From Pachyseris speciosa (lineage: Eukaryota > Cnidaria > Anthozoa > Scleractinia > Pachyseridae): DNA of 64,000 nt. The stretch lies in the NCBI GenBank assembly GCA_016490735.1, contig JAEMWC010000667.1:62001-126000 (forward strand), written 5' to 3'. The stretch's first letter is position 1, and each line of letters begins with the position of its first letter. Of the stretch, positions 53,354-64,000 are shown in pieces. Both the position numbers and the translations under genes were made by a program. The notes under the pieces are model-generated. The model made no database searches, was not told the origin of the DNA, and worked only from the letters and a program-made list of their open reading frames with translations.

Positions 53354-53611
53354 TTGAAAGTAAATCATCAAACGAGGATGCTCAGAAACCCAGAAAACGT
53401 GCTCTTCAACAGGAATGCAAGGAAAATGTGTGACTTTCTCCTTTCGTTACAATACCTTACAACACTTCCTCATCTAAAACAACAACTCGTGCAAAAGTGG
53501 CATGTAATCCTACAGCATCCACCACTTAGTGAAACATTTAAGGATCCCCCAGTTATTTCGTACAAAAGGGGCAGACCCCTAAAAGATATAATCTCTGGAG
53601 TAAAACTCTAA
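53354..53611 (+). pseudogene. Penelope-like/related RT C-terminal fragment
   Basis: KQQLVQKWHVILQHPPLSET and FKDPPVISYKRGRPLKDIIS then GVKL are the linker between RT and the Cys-rich/GIY-YIG part in Penelope-like elements (KWHxIQ...PPxISYRKGxSLKDxLV). It is isolated and ends at a stop. Confidence 0.55.
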
Positions 53612-54975
53612 GCTGGCTATTACATGTGGACAAGAGTTGAGTAGGTCTGTCACTTCCACTGTCGTCACTAAAGATTCTCCCAGATGATAAATTGTAATTC
53701 AAGGAAAGCGAATTAATTGCATATACGGCGAGATAGTAACCATGCTCACTGCGGTAGAATCCCCCTGTATGTCTCCACTTCAAAAGACTGAAAACGGATA
53801 GCCATGTTCCTGTGCATCATACTATGTATATAGTTTCCTTACATTAATCATGTCGATCTCAACCTAACCAAGTTTTGCTGCAAAAATGGTTTAACACAGA
53901 ATTTCGAAGCTTTCGATCGATCACGCATATTCATTTTTTCTTAGCTGGCTTTTGCGAACACTGGAAATAGACTATTGTTGCTTTACAATAGGCATCTTAA
54001 ATCATGTAAGAGCTTCAAGCCAATTTACTTACAGCTTCTACAACATCGTGCGCAATGCGCGCATGAGGGTGGCAACTTACTTTTGAGCGGTACAAATACT
54101 TGGGCAATGAACACAGCCTTTGCTATGTTCTAATGTTTAGAAAATCTTTTCCGAATGTTATCTTTTCCCCAACAATTGAAACTACCATAATGTTATAACA
54201 ACGTCTTGACGTTGTTGATTGATGTGAGATTCATTGTAGTTTGCGGAGTTTAGCAAGCCACTGACTCAACACTTGGCGCAGAACTGAAAGCTGCAGAACA
54301 TTGTAGTCTACTAATTTCACTACATGCTAGATCCATATTTGTGTTATTAAAGTGAAAAATTCTTGTTCTCTTCGAACCTGAGAAATTTCATCATCTTAAT
54401 TAAGAGTCTGCCAGGTGCTATAAAAAATTCAACTTAACTGAACATGCACATGCCCGGTCAATTCAAAATTACCAGCAAACAGAAAGTTTGTCTGGACAAT
54501 ATATGATTAGAATTAGAATTAGAATTAGACAAAACGTTCTCTTGATCGAACATTGTTCGTTGACCGGCCGTTATTTTGAGCCCTGCAACAATCGATATTT
54601 CAAATGAGGTTACACTTGGGCTACGGTTGGATGATTACAATAATTTATTCAAATGAAATTTGAAAATGTGAAACGAGTACAAAAGTCCGTTCGCAGTTGA
54701 CGAAAACTGCTCTCAAATAATAGGCCGCAAGCGCTGAGTATTTGACTGTAAAAGTTGTCGATGTTTTAATCTCGCAAACTGTGCAACCATCTAGTCATTT
54801 AAATAATGGACAGTTGCCTTGAAAGATGTATCATTTTTTGTGGTTCGATTGATGAAATCTTTCGGCGCTTTTTTTCAATAGCATTATTTCGAATTGACAT
54901 CACAGTTTTAGCGCACAGGACATGATGGGATTGAAATGCGGACAAACTAGAAAGCACTTTCCCTCCCTCATACGG

Positions 54976-55905
54976 GAGGGACTGGGTCCGAGTCCGTATC
55001 TCATGGGATTAATCAACACAAGACCCACATACTCAGAAAGAGCACACCGAGCTTTACAAAATCCCCAAGTTTAATTTGGTGTTTATTGGTCTAAAATTGA
55101 ACGAGATACAGCCAAACAAAAACTCCAAAATTTATTAAAGTGTATATGACACGAAATTTTTTATTGGCTTTTTTCTTTCGTTTATATGCATAAAGAAAGG
55201 ATTCATGATTTAGAAATGTCTCAAAAAAATTTTTTGGCGATTTTTAGGCTCCAAAACAGGCAAATTTTAGCTTAAAATTTTGTCGGGAACTGGGGACGAC
55301 TTTTCCACTAAGTGACGTCACGTTGTTTGCACGATACTTAGCTGTTAGCAAAGACACATGTGAATTACTTGGCTTGCTTAGGAGTGTTTGGAGACTTTGA
55401 ACGCATTAAAATGTCTAGCGATACAGATACAAGTAATTCGTATGATCCTATGGAAAGTGGAGAAGAATGTTGAGAATCTTGCAAACAACTTGACGTCACA
55501 AAGCTCACGTGACAGGTTTTGGCCGCGCGCTTCTGTGACAAATTTTTTGGCAAAAATAGCGCGAATTTTGATCGAAAAAGAGGCATTTAACTTTTTTTTC
55601 GCCGATTTTTAACGCTCAAACCGTTATTTATACATGTCGAACTACCAGAAAATGAAATAAAAAATTTCGTGTCATATACACTTTAAGAAATATGTAGACG
55701 TCCGGACAAAGTGTCCGGCAATCCATACATTTCTTAGTAAATCTTCATGTCTTTGAATGGCTGTATCTCGTTCAATATTGGCCCGATTAACACCCAACTT
55801 GGGGATTTTGTAAAGCTCGATGTGCATTTTCTGACTATGTGAGTCTTGTGTTGAATAATCCTATAATATGTACACATGTACGGGTTTGTACCCAGTCCCC
55901 CCCCC
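54976..55905. mobile_element. TIR element interrupted by a TTAA MITE
   Basis: Left GGGACTGGGT and GCTTTACAAAATCCCCAAG with ATTGAACGAGATACAGCCA (55050-55125) recur inverted at about 55757-55900. The right end merges into a 21-C run (55897-55917). The TTAA MITE 55139-55682 sits between the arms. Confidence 0.6.
55139..55682. mobile_element. TTAA MITE with AGTGTATATGACACGAAATT ends
   Basis: Both ends carry about 27 bp of near-perfect inverted repeat, and TTAA is duplicated (55135-55138, 55683-55686). The 544-bp interior is non-coding. Confidence 0.8.
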
Positions 55906-55917
55906 CCCCCCCCCCCC
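55897..55917. repeat. C21 homopolymer
   Basis: Twenty-one consecutive C, a likely site of sequencing or assembly length error. Confidence 0.9.
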
Positions 55918-56066
55918 AGAAAAATGCGTACCTGGAGTGTATTTGTCCAAAGATCCCTCTGAATATACCGTGCTGATGTTGAAGAGATTGCTTGAGTGCC
56001 ATGGCCAGAAAAAGACCGGAAACTTGTTGGTGTTGGTGGAAAGAATTTGTGGCTGCATTGCACTTA

Positions 56067-56070
<4 letters not shown>

Positions 56071-56107
<37 letters not shown>

Positions 56108-56240
56108 TGAGTCCTGGTGCTCATCTTTTCAGATGAAAATTAGTTTCCATTTCACATGCAAATTAAACTCATTTTCATACAAATGATTGAGCACGAGGCC
56201 TCGCTTTGAAAAAGAGCCCAAAGGTAATTCGGAAATGGCC
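56071..56240. mobile_element. 170-bp MITE with TA duplication
   Basis: About 40-bp TIRs start GGCCATTTCCGAATTACCTT. TA borders both sides (56069-56070, 56241-56242). It sits between the SAP and linker parts of the pseudogene. Confidence 0.85.
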
Positions 56241-57091
56241 TATTGAAAGTAGATCCAAGAGTGGATGGCAGTAGAATTAATGGTGCGAGCTCAAAAAGAT
56301 AGGAGGCAGTCTAAGCACAGCTTCTTCCACATTGAAAGCTTCGTCATTTGCGGATACTAAACCGAGTGATGATTGGACTAAGTTTCCTTCGGTTGATATT
56401 CCGGAAATGTTCAACTATGGACATGCTTATTACCACTTGATCAAGTCAGTTGCAAACTTTGGCCTGAATGAAAGTGGGAGTGACAGTACAGACGACTCGG
56501 ACAGTTGTAGTGGATATACAATGACTGAAAAGCCCCTGCGAAAAGCAAGAAAGTTGATAGCGAGTGAGTATGTTGTGGGTATTCAAGACAACAAAAATGA
56601 GCAGCACTATTTCATACAGGCACACGTGCACCACTCGATGAAGAATGAATACCCACTCAATGTATGTGTGGTACTGAGTAAGGCAAGTGGTTTTTGTTAT
56701 AAAAGCCAGTTGCGACTGCAAATCAAGGGCTTTGACCCGATGTGCACATGTTGCAGTGGTTCTCCTTACGCTTGTCGACTACACAGATAATCACAGGCAT
56801 CCTGTAACTGAACAATCAACTTCAAAGCCTTGCATTTGGAATCTTGGCAAAAAGTGAGAAAAAAAATCTGAATACTGTCCATGGAACCAATTACATGTAT
56901 TAATCTAGGAAGTTTTATGATGGAAGAGTTTACCACGGGGATTCCAGACCAAAAGAACATAGGGGAGCAGTTACTAGTCGAGAACTCAACAAATTTATAA
57001 TTGATCTTTAGAGTGACAGTGTTGCCACAAGTGAAGGAGAATCCACGTGGGAGACCTCACTAAGGATTTCTTGTGAAGATTATGAACTTAA

Positions 57092-57659
57092 AGTGCTACT
57101 ACGACCAGAAAATCACTTGTCGTTTTTCTTCAAATTTCGAAAGTGTGTTTGCTTAACAACCGACTCGCGAAATTTCAAACTTTAATTTCAAGTAGAAGAC
57201 TCTTTACTTTGAGTACAACTTTTTAATGTAACTGTCTGCAATTACTCACATTCATAACTGACCGATTAGGCCTCGGAGAGCTGGATCCAGGATAAAATGA
57301 CGTCATTCACTCACTGGTTTAAAATTGCAGTGTGTGAATGCAGCTTATTAAGTATGCAAAACACGAGTTTGAGAGTCTGAAAGCTCAAAATTCCCGTGCT
57401 GCATACTAAATCGGCCGGGTTTACACACACTGCATTCTTACTCTTGTGAGCTTTCTACGTCATTTAGTCCTCGGTCCAGTTCCCTCAAGATTTGAAGTTA
57501 CCGGTAGTAACGGCGGATCATGAAATAAAGTATTTCAGTCAAAATGAAAAACTGACTTCTCCAAATTAAAGCTTGAAATTTTGCGAGTCGGCTGTTAAGC
57601 AAACACACTTTCGAAATTTGAAGAAAAAAGACGAATGATTTTCTGATCGTAGTAGCACT
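57092..57659. mobile_element. 568-bp TTAA element, AGTGCTACT family, about 110-bp TIRs
   Basis: Ends AGTGCTACTACGACCAGAAA and the inverse of AGTGCTACTACGATCAGAAA extend as inverted repeats for about 110 bp. TTAA is duplicated (57088-57091, 57660-57663). It shares its end sequence with the element at 24311-26168. Ignoring it restores the host frame DYEL|NNDRK. Confidence 0.9.
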
Positions 57660-57715
57660 TTAACAATGACAGGAAAAGTCAATTAAATGAACAACTTGCT
57701 TCTCAGTTGAAGGTA

Positions 57716-59792
57716 AGGTTGCTCAGAAAATGCTGATTTCGGGTGACATAACTCAGTTTTTACTAACATAAACCTTATTTCGGGCGAGATGGCGTTCAGG
57801 CGACTTGACCGGTTACCGTCGTGATCTGTTGTGGTAAGCCATCAAGAAAGACCAACACTTTATAACCTGTGTGCTTTCTGTCTAGTCCATAAAATTTCAG
57901 GTCTGGCTGAGCAGTCGTTCATACATGAGTCATTCTACAACTGTAATATCATTTCAAATTGGCTCTAATCTCATTCACTTTTATCTTTCAAACCTTAACT
58001 TTATGATTGAAATCAATAAAAATCAAGCCCTAACGTTGAAAGCCAATCAAAATTGATATTATCAAATGGATGTTGCATCCTGTGTATCCCTCAAGATCAT
58101 TTTTCCCAGCACTCACCATTAGAATATTGTATAAAATATATGTTTTATTAATTAGCTTCACCCAAACAATAGTAATGACCATACTCTTCCTTTAAAATTC
58201 AATTGTAAATTTACCTTACAGAGCCAAATTCATTCGTATCATACAAGAAACTCTCATTCATATCGTTTGCCTTTTTGTCGGACTAATAAGGACCTAAATT
58301 TTATAACTCCTTAAATTCCGAGATCGTCAACTCGTTCTCTCCTGTCTTCTTTAAGAAAGCACTCAAGGTGTTTATTTGTAATAACTATTAGTAGTTTTAG
58401 AAATAATGTGATTAAGTATTAACTTTATTTGCAGCTTGTAACCTATTGTATTGTATCCGTCATCATGTTCTTTTTTCAAAATTTCATCTTGCAAAACAAT
58501 AACTGATGAGGAGGCCTAATTAACATAAGCTTCATAGTTTCCTTTAGGCTCCTTGCCATTGTAACTTCTATCCATTCTATCTTTTTTGTTTTTCTTATAA
58601 TAATGTTATTTGTGGTTTGGCAAATAAATAAAATAAAAAATAAAATTAAATAATAACAAATAAAAGTACAAACAAAAGAAAGATGTAGGAAAAAAATGTT
58701 TTACAGGCAGGGTGACTGCAACAGCTTGTGTCATTTACTGCAGAACCAAACACTTAAAACACATAAGAACTAGGATAGACAAGCTGTTTAAAGTAAAAAA
58801 ACAAAAATCAAAAACAGTACAAAATAGCAGACTGTAAAAGCTGTGGGCAGTATTACATTTGATGCATATTGTATGTCAAATACACCGGTTTGGTCATCAT
58901 GGTTATAGTCGACGTACACCTTTTGCTCGTCATTACCAGAAAATATACTTTCAATGATGCAGGTATCAGGTTCATTAGCGTCAAATACATTCATTTTAAC
59001 AAATTGTCATCCATTTTTGTTGTTTACAAATTCCTTAAGCATTTTTGCATATTCATAAACATACAGTACATTTAGTTAAAACACGCATCTGGAAAAATAG
59101 CAAACGGTTTTCATTATCACTTGAAAATTCACCTTCCTGAATATCTTTTACTTAGTTCTTGATAAAATTGTTTTGGTCAAAATGAAGAAACCAACTGAAT
59201 GTGAAATTACGAGCCACAGAAAGTGCAAGGAAAACTAAGCGTTGTTTTGGTTTAGGTGTCTCATTTCGGTTAAGTTAACATGGCTTGAGCCTGCAATCCC
59301 AAAAACCATTACCTGGTCAGCGGTCAACTTCAAGAAGTGGCTGACCTCGATGAGCTCTAAATTTGAGCCTGGAATATGGTCACGTGATACTAGTACAGCT
59401 GTCAATTGGCCATGACACAGATGTCCCATATCAAAGAAGTATGCTTTAAACTAGCTGATCAGCTGGAGTCTGGCCGCCATGTTGGATTATTATTATTATT
59501 ATTAGGTTATTATCAATTATTGGGCAACGTCGTCTTTGTGTGGTGATGCCCATGAGCAATACTGCTAGCCATTTTTACCATGAGAAAAGCAGTTGACTGG
59601 TTTCTATAAGTATGGTGCTCCGCTTTGCGGCCCTTTGGGTTGCCAGAGCTCCGCTATAACGATGACATCTGAAGCATCAGACTCATTTACTTCAGTAGCA
59701 CGCAGACACTTGCTGTTGAGCCAGACCATGAGAGTTCTCCCATCAAGGAGATATAGTACTCCTTGTGTAATAGATGTGCAGCATAATAAAAT
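57716..59792. other. no gene recognised; (AAATAAAAT)n-like tract at about 58617-58665
   Basis: AT-rich. A degenerate AATAAAATA tract and a short (ATT)n at about 59485-59503 are the only repeats I can define. Confidence 0.35.
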
Positions 59793-60039
59793 GTGTAATC
59801 AATAACTAATCGATGGATAATCAAAACTGTAATCGATTGGTAATCAATAGCATCAGTGAATAGTCCATGATAAGTAATCTATGTCATCAATGGGTAATCG
59901 ATAGGCCACAAAATTTTGGGTCATTCATTAGGCATCAATTACTCACCGATCATTGCCAATAATAAATGATTAATCAGTTGATTACTCATTGATTACTCAT
60001 CGATTACTCGTTGACGTCATTGATTATTGATTAGTTATG
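59793..60039. repeat. cluster of TGATTACTC/TAATCGAT-type motifs
   Basis: At least fifteen degenerate copies of TAATCAAT/AATCGATGGGTAATC occur. Motifs read mostly one way in the left half and inverted (ATTGATTACTC) in the right half, so the block is an imperfect palindrome of short repeats. Confidence 0.7.
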
Positions 60040-60787
60040 TCTGGTTTAGTTCAATAAGGAGAATAAAAATTTCAATGATGCAAAATGTTTAACATTTGAA
60101 ATTTGGGGAATTGGGGGCACTTGACCCATGTTTGGGTATAGGAGTGTTGAAACGCTGCCCCTGTTTAGGACAAATAACCTTAAATACCTACTGTGTGTAG
60201 GGCAACACCATCTATGTTAAAAATGATAGTGCTAATATCTAGTCCTGAAAAAGATCTAATGACTGATGACCTGGTAAATAATCGTTTCCGATTTTGAATT
60301 TTTAAATGCGTGATGACAATCTTGGAGCCATACTATTTCCAGGATATGCCCAAACTCTGATTAGGACAGACTCACTTGAAATTACATAGTTTATCCTGTT
60401 CAGGGTAGAGGAGCCAAAAACCGTTCCTTATTCAGTAGCATGTCCTCGTATAGGCTGTATAGCGGAGTACACCCTTCCCCCTGGAAATTAAGTCTGAAAG
60501 TGAACCAACTGAAGTGATGAATAATTAGGAGTCAACCATGTGTCAGGTCCTTTTTCACTTGGAAAATCTGTTTTGTAGGTATAAGGCTGATTTCACTGTA
60601 TATACTTCATGTTGTCAAGCCATATAGTTACCCTCAGATTAGTCCCATACAGGCCTCCTATTGTAATATTATCCACCAGATATCCTTTGTTGTACTTGAA
60701 TGTGGTGCTTTGGTTACTTGAGATGCTTCACTTATTTGGTCTACTTTACTTACTTGAGAGTGTATAGGAATAATCTATGAGGGTGAC
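60040..60787. other. no gene recognised
   Basis: No supported coding or repeat feature. Confidence 0.3.
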
Positions 60788-60789
60788 TA

Positions 60790-61537
60790 CATTCAAACCT
60801 CCCATAAGCACCATCCAAAATGTGAAGCCTAGGTGGTCGCCTATGGGAGGTGGTTGCTTACGATAGCTTAGACCATACTGGATCAAAATTTTGCCTCATT
60901 CCGTTACACTGTTGCTGTTCTTGGGAGAACAGTAAATCAGGAAATGAGTTCTAGTTTTCTGTAATTATAACACATTTAAGGTCGTCTCTTTTAAGACTGA
61001 TAGAGTACAGTGTACAGTGCATTTTTGCTTTAAATTTTTAACTTTATTCATTTGAAAAGTCAATTGTGAGAAAATATCCAGTATTTTCAATTGAGAAATT
61101 TCCATCTCTTATACTACCCAGGAATGCAATAATATTACAACACCTTATCCAATTTCCGCTCTATTATCTGTCAAGTGGCCGCTTACAGGAGTTTAAAAAC
61201 AAAAGAAATTTCAAACTTTGAGCTCTAAAAGTGGTCGTGGTCTTTCATGAGAGGTGGTCGCTTATAAGAGGTTCCAAATATTATAGTGATTCAGGTGCGG
61301 ATCCAGGAGAGGTGAAGTGGGTGAATTTTCACCCCCCTTTTTCTGAGCCCCCCTTCTTTCTTTTGTTTTTCTTATCCCTCAAACACCTCAACCAGGCTTT
61401 GGTTCTATTACATTATTACAAAAATTCACCCCCCATTTCAAAATCCTGGTTCCGCGCCTGTGATTTGACTTGGAAACCTTTGGTATTTTGGAAAACTGGT
61501 CACTGAGGGGAGGTGGTCACAACTGGAGGTTTGACTG
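60790..61537. mobile_element. pogo/Tigger-like non-autonomous element, hosting a hAT MITE
   Basis: Ends CATTCAAACCTCC and the inverse of CAGTCAAACCTCC with TA borders are typical of the pogo branch. Several GTGGTCGCTTA-like subterminal repeats lie inside. The hAT-like MITE at 61292-61460 is inserted in it. Confidence 0.7.
61292..61460. mobile_element. 169-bp hAT-like MITE
   Basis: Ends CAGGTGCGGATCCAGGA and the inverse of CAGGCGCGGAACCAGGA, flanked by TGATT (61287-61291, 61461-61465). Confidence 0.8.
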
Positions 61538-61539
61538 TA

Positions 61540-62750
61540 TATAGCATGTTTTAAAACATGAAATTAATATACTGATTTCAGTTCTTTGCTCCTTCAATTC
61601 CAGGCCTTTTAAACATTTTGTACTTCCACTGAGCGATGCACAATGCTTGGCATGTATCCATATATTTAATAAACTAAAATTAATTATAATTCCAACCATG
61701 AAACTGTACAACCAAAGTTACGATCTTAAAAATGGCCAAAATATGAAAAAAGGAAAGTTCATCAAGATACTACAAAAGACTAACGAAAGATATACACTAA
61801 GGTATTTCAAAAGGGCTGTTACACTTAAATTTGACCACAAAAAGATTTACATGTAATCATGCATAAATGTAACGCAAGTGTCACACTTTTCTTTTAAATC
61901 TTAATAGTAACATTTCCTAACAAGGGAAGCAAAACTATATACTTGTGAGTGGTTTAAAATTCATTTTCCAATCAATTGCAAGTGGCTTAGATTGTCTCTG
62001 TTACTTGTGTTTTAGCAAATTTTTAGGCCAAATTGTCACTTATGCCCGTTTGCATTAAGCAAGTCAATTACAAATTAATGTATAAATGATATACAAGTGA
62101 AACAATCACAAACAAAGAGATGGAAAACTGCCAGTAGACAGCTGAAAATACTACATGTATGATCAAAAGCAATGATGGGAAATTCAATACATTGGAACCT
62201 CTCCTTTGGGACACCTCTATTCAGGGTACACAAACTTTGGTCCCAAAAACAATTGTACATATAGCCTTTGTTTCTATTACTCCTATTGAAGGGACACCTC
62301 TGTTCAAGGGATGTGAACACTTTTTATGCTTCCCAAAACCTTGTTTTAACCTCAGTTGGGGTGACACTGTAACCCACTCAGAACATGATTGAGAGTTGAT
62401 AATATGCTTCACAAGTTATGACATTCATGACAGTTTTCAATGCATTACTGCATTTAACAAGAAGTGTGTTAAGTTTCTGAAATATCCAATGTCTAAATGT
62501 TACTGCCTATATATGGCACTTACATCAATCTACAAGAGGAATCCAACTCACGATACTATGGCGAGTTTCATAAATCATGAATTTATACACTGTGCGGATT
62601 GAAATGATGACTGCAATAGATTCCAAGCCTAAATAAAACAATTTCTTTTTGGATTTGGTTAAGTATGAACTAACTCTAACCCAGTCTCTATTATGCCAAT
62701 TATTCTAGCTAGCTGAACAAAATTAAAACTAAATTTGATAAATGCAGGTT
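61540..62750. other. no gene recognised; possible degraded pogo-like MITE near 62185-62390
   Basis: CATTGGAACCTCTCCTTTGG at 62189 and CTCTGTTCAAGGGATG near 62310 recall pogo-like subterminal repeats, but the right end is unclear. Confidence 0.35.
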
Positions 62751-62751
62751 A

Positions 62752-63020
62752 ATAATAATAATAATTATAATAACTTTATTTTTGTGTCAAAGTACTTTAG
62801 CATACCTGCTAATTGGAGACACAATAACAAATCTCAAATCAATTCAAATTAAATCAAATGTAGGTTTTTGAGGAGAGGGGAAAACCAGAGTACCCGGAGA
62901 AAAACCTCTCGGAGCAGAGTAGAGAACCAACAAACTCAGCCCACATATGACACAGAGTCCGGGAATCGAACCCATGACACATTGGTGGAAGGCGAGTGCT
63001 CTCACCACTGCGCCAACCCT
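62752..63020 (-). mobile_element. tRNA-derived SINE, same family as 22146-22406
   Basis: Minus-strand head with box A-like TTGGCGCAGTGG and box B-like GGGTTCGATTCCC, a shared body (GAGGTTTTTCTCCGG) and a TTA/TAA tail at 62752-62770. Target duplication not resolved. Confidence 0.8.
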
Positions 63021-63106
63021 TCCCCCTCTATGTTTTATTATAACAAACAAACTTAAAAACTAACAAGAGAACTGCATGTGCACAGTGGACGTATCTTTTC
63101 TAATTG

Positions 63107-63191
63107 CCATTATTTGTCCATCTTTCAACCGATAAACTCTTCTTTTACTAACCCTTTGGCCATCTCTGAAGATTGCAGATATTGCTGAGTG
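63107..63191 (+). pseudogene. degraded duplicate of the exon-like block at 63567
   Basis: It parallels 63567-63670 over the acceptor region and exon. In the corresponding frame it would read LLLLTLWPSLKIADIAEWLQ up to a donor GGTATA, but a one-base deletion early in the block breaks the frame. Confidence 0.4.
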
Positions 63192-63566
63192 GTTGCAAGG
63201 TATATGTTATTTTCCTTTTGTGCTAAACACAATGTGTTGGTTGCTCCAGGAAATGTCTATACCATGACTGCGGAAAGATGTAATTTATTGAACTGTAGCC
63301 CTCCCCCTCCCCCACTTGTCCTCGCCCCCCTGGATATTCTAATTAGGCTTCATGTTATAATCTTTTTCAGACAATATACACTTAATGTATTGTCTCGAGG
63401 GAAACAGTTAGCTTTGTTTTCCCGAAAGTTCTGATGTTTTATCTGTGGAAACATTGGGACTTGAGGGAAAAGAAGACTAACAAGTTTCCCGAGGAACTAT
63501 ACATTGAGTGCTTTGTTATATATCTAGACTTTCACTTCAACAATCAATTCAATGTCAATTCAGTTT

Positions 63567-63670
63567 TTCTAATTTGCCATTATTTGTCCTTCTTTCAGTG
63601 GATAAACTGCTTCTTTTAGTAATCCTTGGATCATCTCTGAAGATTGCAGATATGGCTGCGTTTGGTTCAG
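63567..63670 (+). CDS. exon-like block, unrecognised
   Basis: An acceptor TTCTTTCAG at about 63598 is followed by VDKLLLLVILGSSLKIADMA then AFGS and a donor G|GTATAC near 63670. The peptide is hydrophobic then amphipathic. I do not recognise it. Its tandem relationship with 63107-63191 suggests duplicated alternative exons of one gene. Confidence 0.4.
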
Positions 63671-63886
63671 GTATACTCGAAAATGTCTTTTTAACTGCTT
63701 ATATCCAGCAATGCATTGTATTTCTGTTTAGTGTTTTTTTTTTTTTATTTAACAATCAGTAAATCCTTTCCTCCCCAGTTTCCATATTTATTTCATTTTT
63801 CTCATTAAATGTATTTATGAAGATATGAATGATCATGACAGTTAAAACTTAAGTAGTGTTGAAAAGAAAGCCTTAAAAAAAGTTCA

Positions 63887-63958
63887 GGCTTGTACAGGAT
63901 TCTAACCCGCAATCTCAGTAATACCGATGCAGTGCTCTACCAACTGAGCTAGCAAGCC
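63887..63958 (-). tRNA. tRNA-Thr-like unit, probable SINE head or pseudo-tRNA
   Basis: The minus strand folds into a cloverleaf with acceptor GGCTTGC/ACAAGCC (last pair mismatched) and a perfect D stem (GCTC/GAGC). The anticodon loop is TCGGTAT, so GGT. The T arm has the loop TTAGAAT where TTCGAAT is usual, and that C-to-A change in the T loop disrupts box B. It is related to 18734-18805. Confidence 0.5.
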
Positions 63959-64000
63959 AATTGGGAGCTGGTCATTTGTTGGTTCATAATATATCTGTGA

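Larger units (their letters stand above)
51657..54748. mobile_element. TA-flanked TIR element (mariner-like ends), 3.1 kb, with insertions
   Basis: Ends CAGTCAAAATACTCAGCG and the inverse of CAGTCAAATACTCAGCG are bordered by TA (51655-51656, 54749-54750). The TIR continues about 150 bp inward to CCAACCGTAGCCC (52263 and 54627). In the left arm it is split by a fold-back segment at about 51757-52246. A Penelope-like RT fragment at 53354-53611 lies inside. No mariner transposase seen. Confidence 0.6.
55936..57715 (+). pseudogene. SAP-SWIM-type protein, probably YqaJ-nuclease family, broken by two elements
   Basis: Segments in order: a SAP helix pair (YTVLMLKRLLECHGQKKTGN, 55957-56065), then a linker. 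Then 56332-56790 with FPSVDIPEMFNY, a Ser/Asp tract, and FIQAHVHHSMKNEYPLNVCV. A one-base shift near 56695 (TTTTT) switches to a SWIM finger (ASCDCKSRALTRCAHVAA, CXCX6CXH). Further on come ELNKFIIDL, a stop, then WETSLRISCEDYEL. There the TTAA element interrupts, after which NNDRKSQLNEQLASQLK leads to a donor-like GTAAGG. I associate this order with cnidarian proteins ending in a YqaJ nuclease, but the nuclease itself is not present. Frameshift, stop and insertions make it a pseudogene. Confidence 0.65.

Noticed and set aside
58505..58530. CTGATGA near 58505 as another hammerhead core
   Set aside because: No GAAA follows at helix II distance and no helices can be drawn.

Overview
The window looks like AT-rich, repeat-dense nuclear DNA from an animal, most likely an anthozoan cnidarian such as a stony coral or close relative. 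This is inferred from several things together: split genes with GT/AG introns, tRNA-derived SINEs with (ATT)n tails, Penelope-like elements, CR1/jockey-type LINEs, and a SAP/SWIM/YqaJ-type protein family that I associate with hexacorals. There are no operons or other prokaryotic features.

Host genes are sparse. The clearest is an intact single-exon leucine-rich-repeat gene at 17710-18570 (+). A 27-codon minus-strand exon at 36867-36947 carries the core of a Nudix box and best fits the decapping enzyme DCP2. Two minus-strand exons in matching phase (5904-6095 and 4197-4238) belong to an unrecognised gene, with a possible divergent first exon at 6298-6453. Two exon-like duplicates lie at 63107-63191 and 63567-63670.

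Most of the rest is transposable elements, many nested with readable target-site duplications. Layout: 1-8.9 kb, intronic/intergenic DNA with two small TIR elements; 8.9-12.3 kb, a LINE 3' fragment and a 2.5 kb TIR element (8-bp TSD) packed with G-rich and 16-bp repeats; 12.3-17.2 kb, MITEs; 17.7-22.4 kb, the LRR gene, a tRNA-like element and a SINE; 22.7-30.4 kb, Penelope-like elements plus one LINE broken into three pieces by deeply nested insertions; 30.8-31.3 kb, an antisense Penelope-like RT; 31.7-36.6 kb, a complete Ty3/Gypsy element with identical LTRs; 37.2-37.9 kb, a near-perfect palindrome with two opposed tRNA-like units and a 13-bp TSD; 40.0-41.6 kb, a long inverted repeat; 42.5-44.9 kb, relics of an ISL2EU/Harbinger-like transposon; 45.3-50.9 kb, a 5.65 kb TTAA-flanked inverted-repeat element enclosing a zinc-finger pseudogene; 51.7-54.7 kb, a TA-flanked TIR element; 55.0-57.7 kb, nested MITEs in a SAP-SWIM pseudogene; 57.7-64 kb, mostly unassigned DNA with pogo-like, hAT-like and SINE copies.

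The most interesting signals are a complete minimal hammerhead-ribozyme core at the 3' end of a Penelope-like element, the tRNA palindrome, a young Gypsy element whose RNase H lacks the usual acidic residues, and insertions whose empty site survives in the opposite arm of the same inverted repeat.
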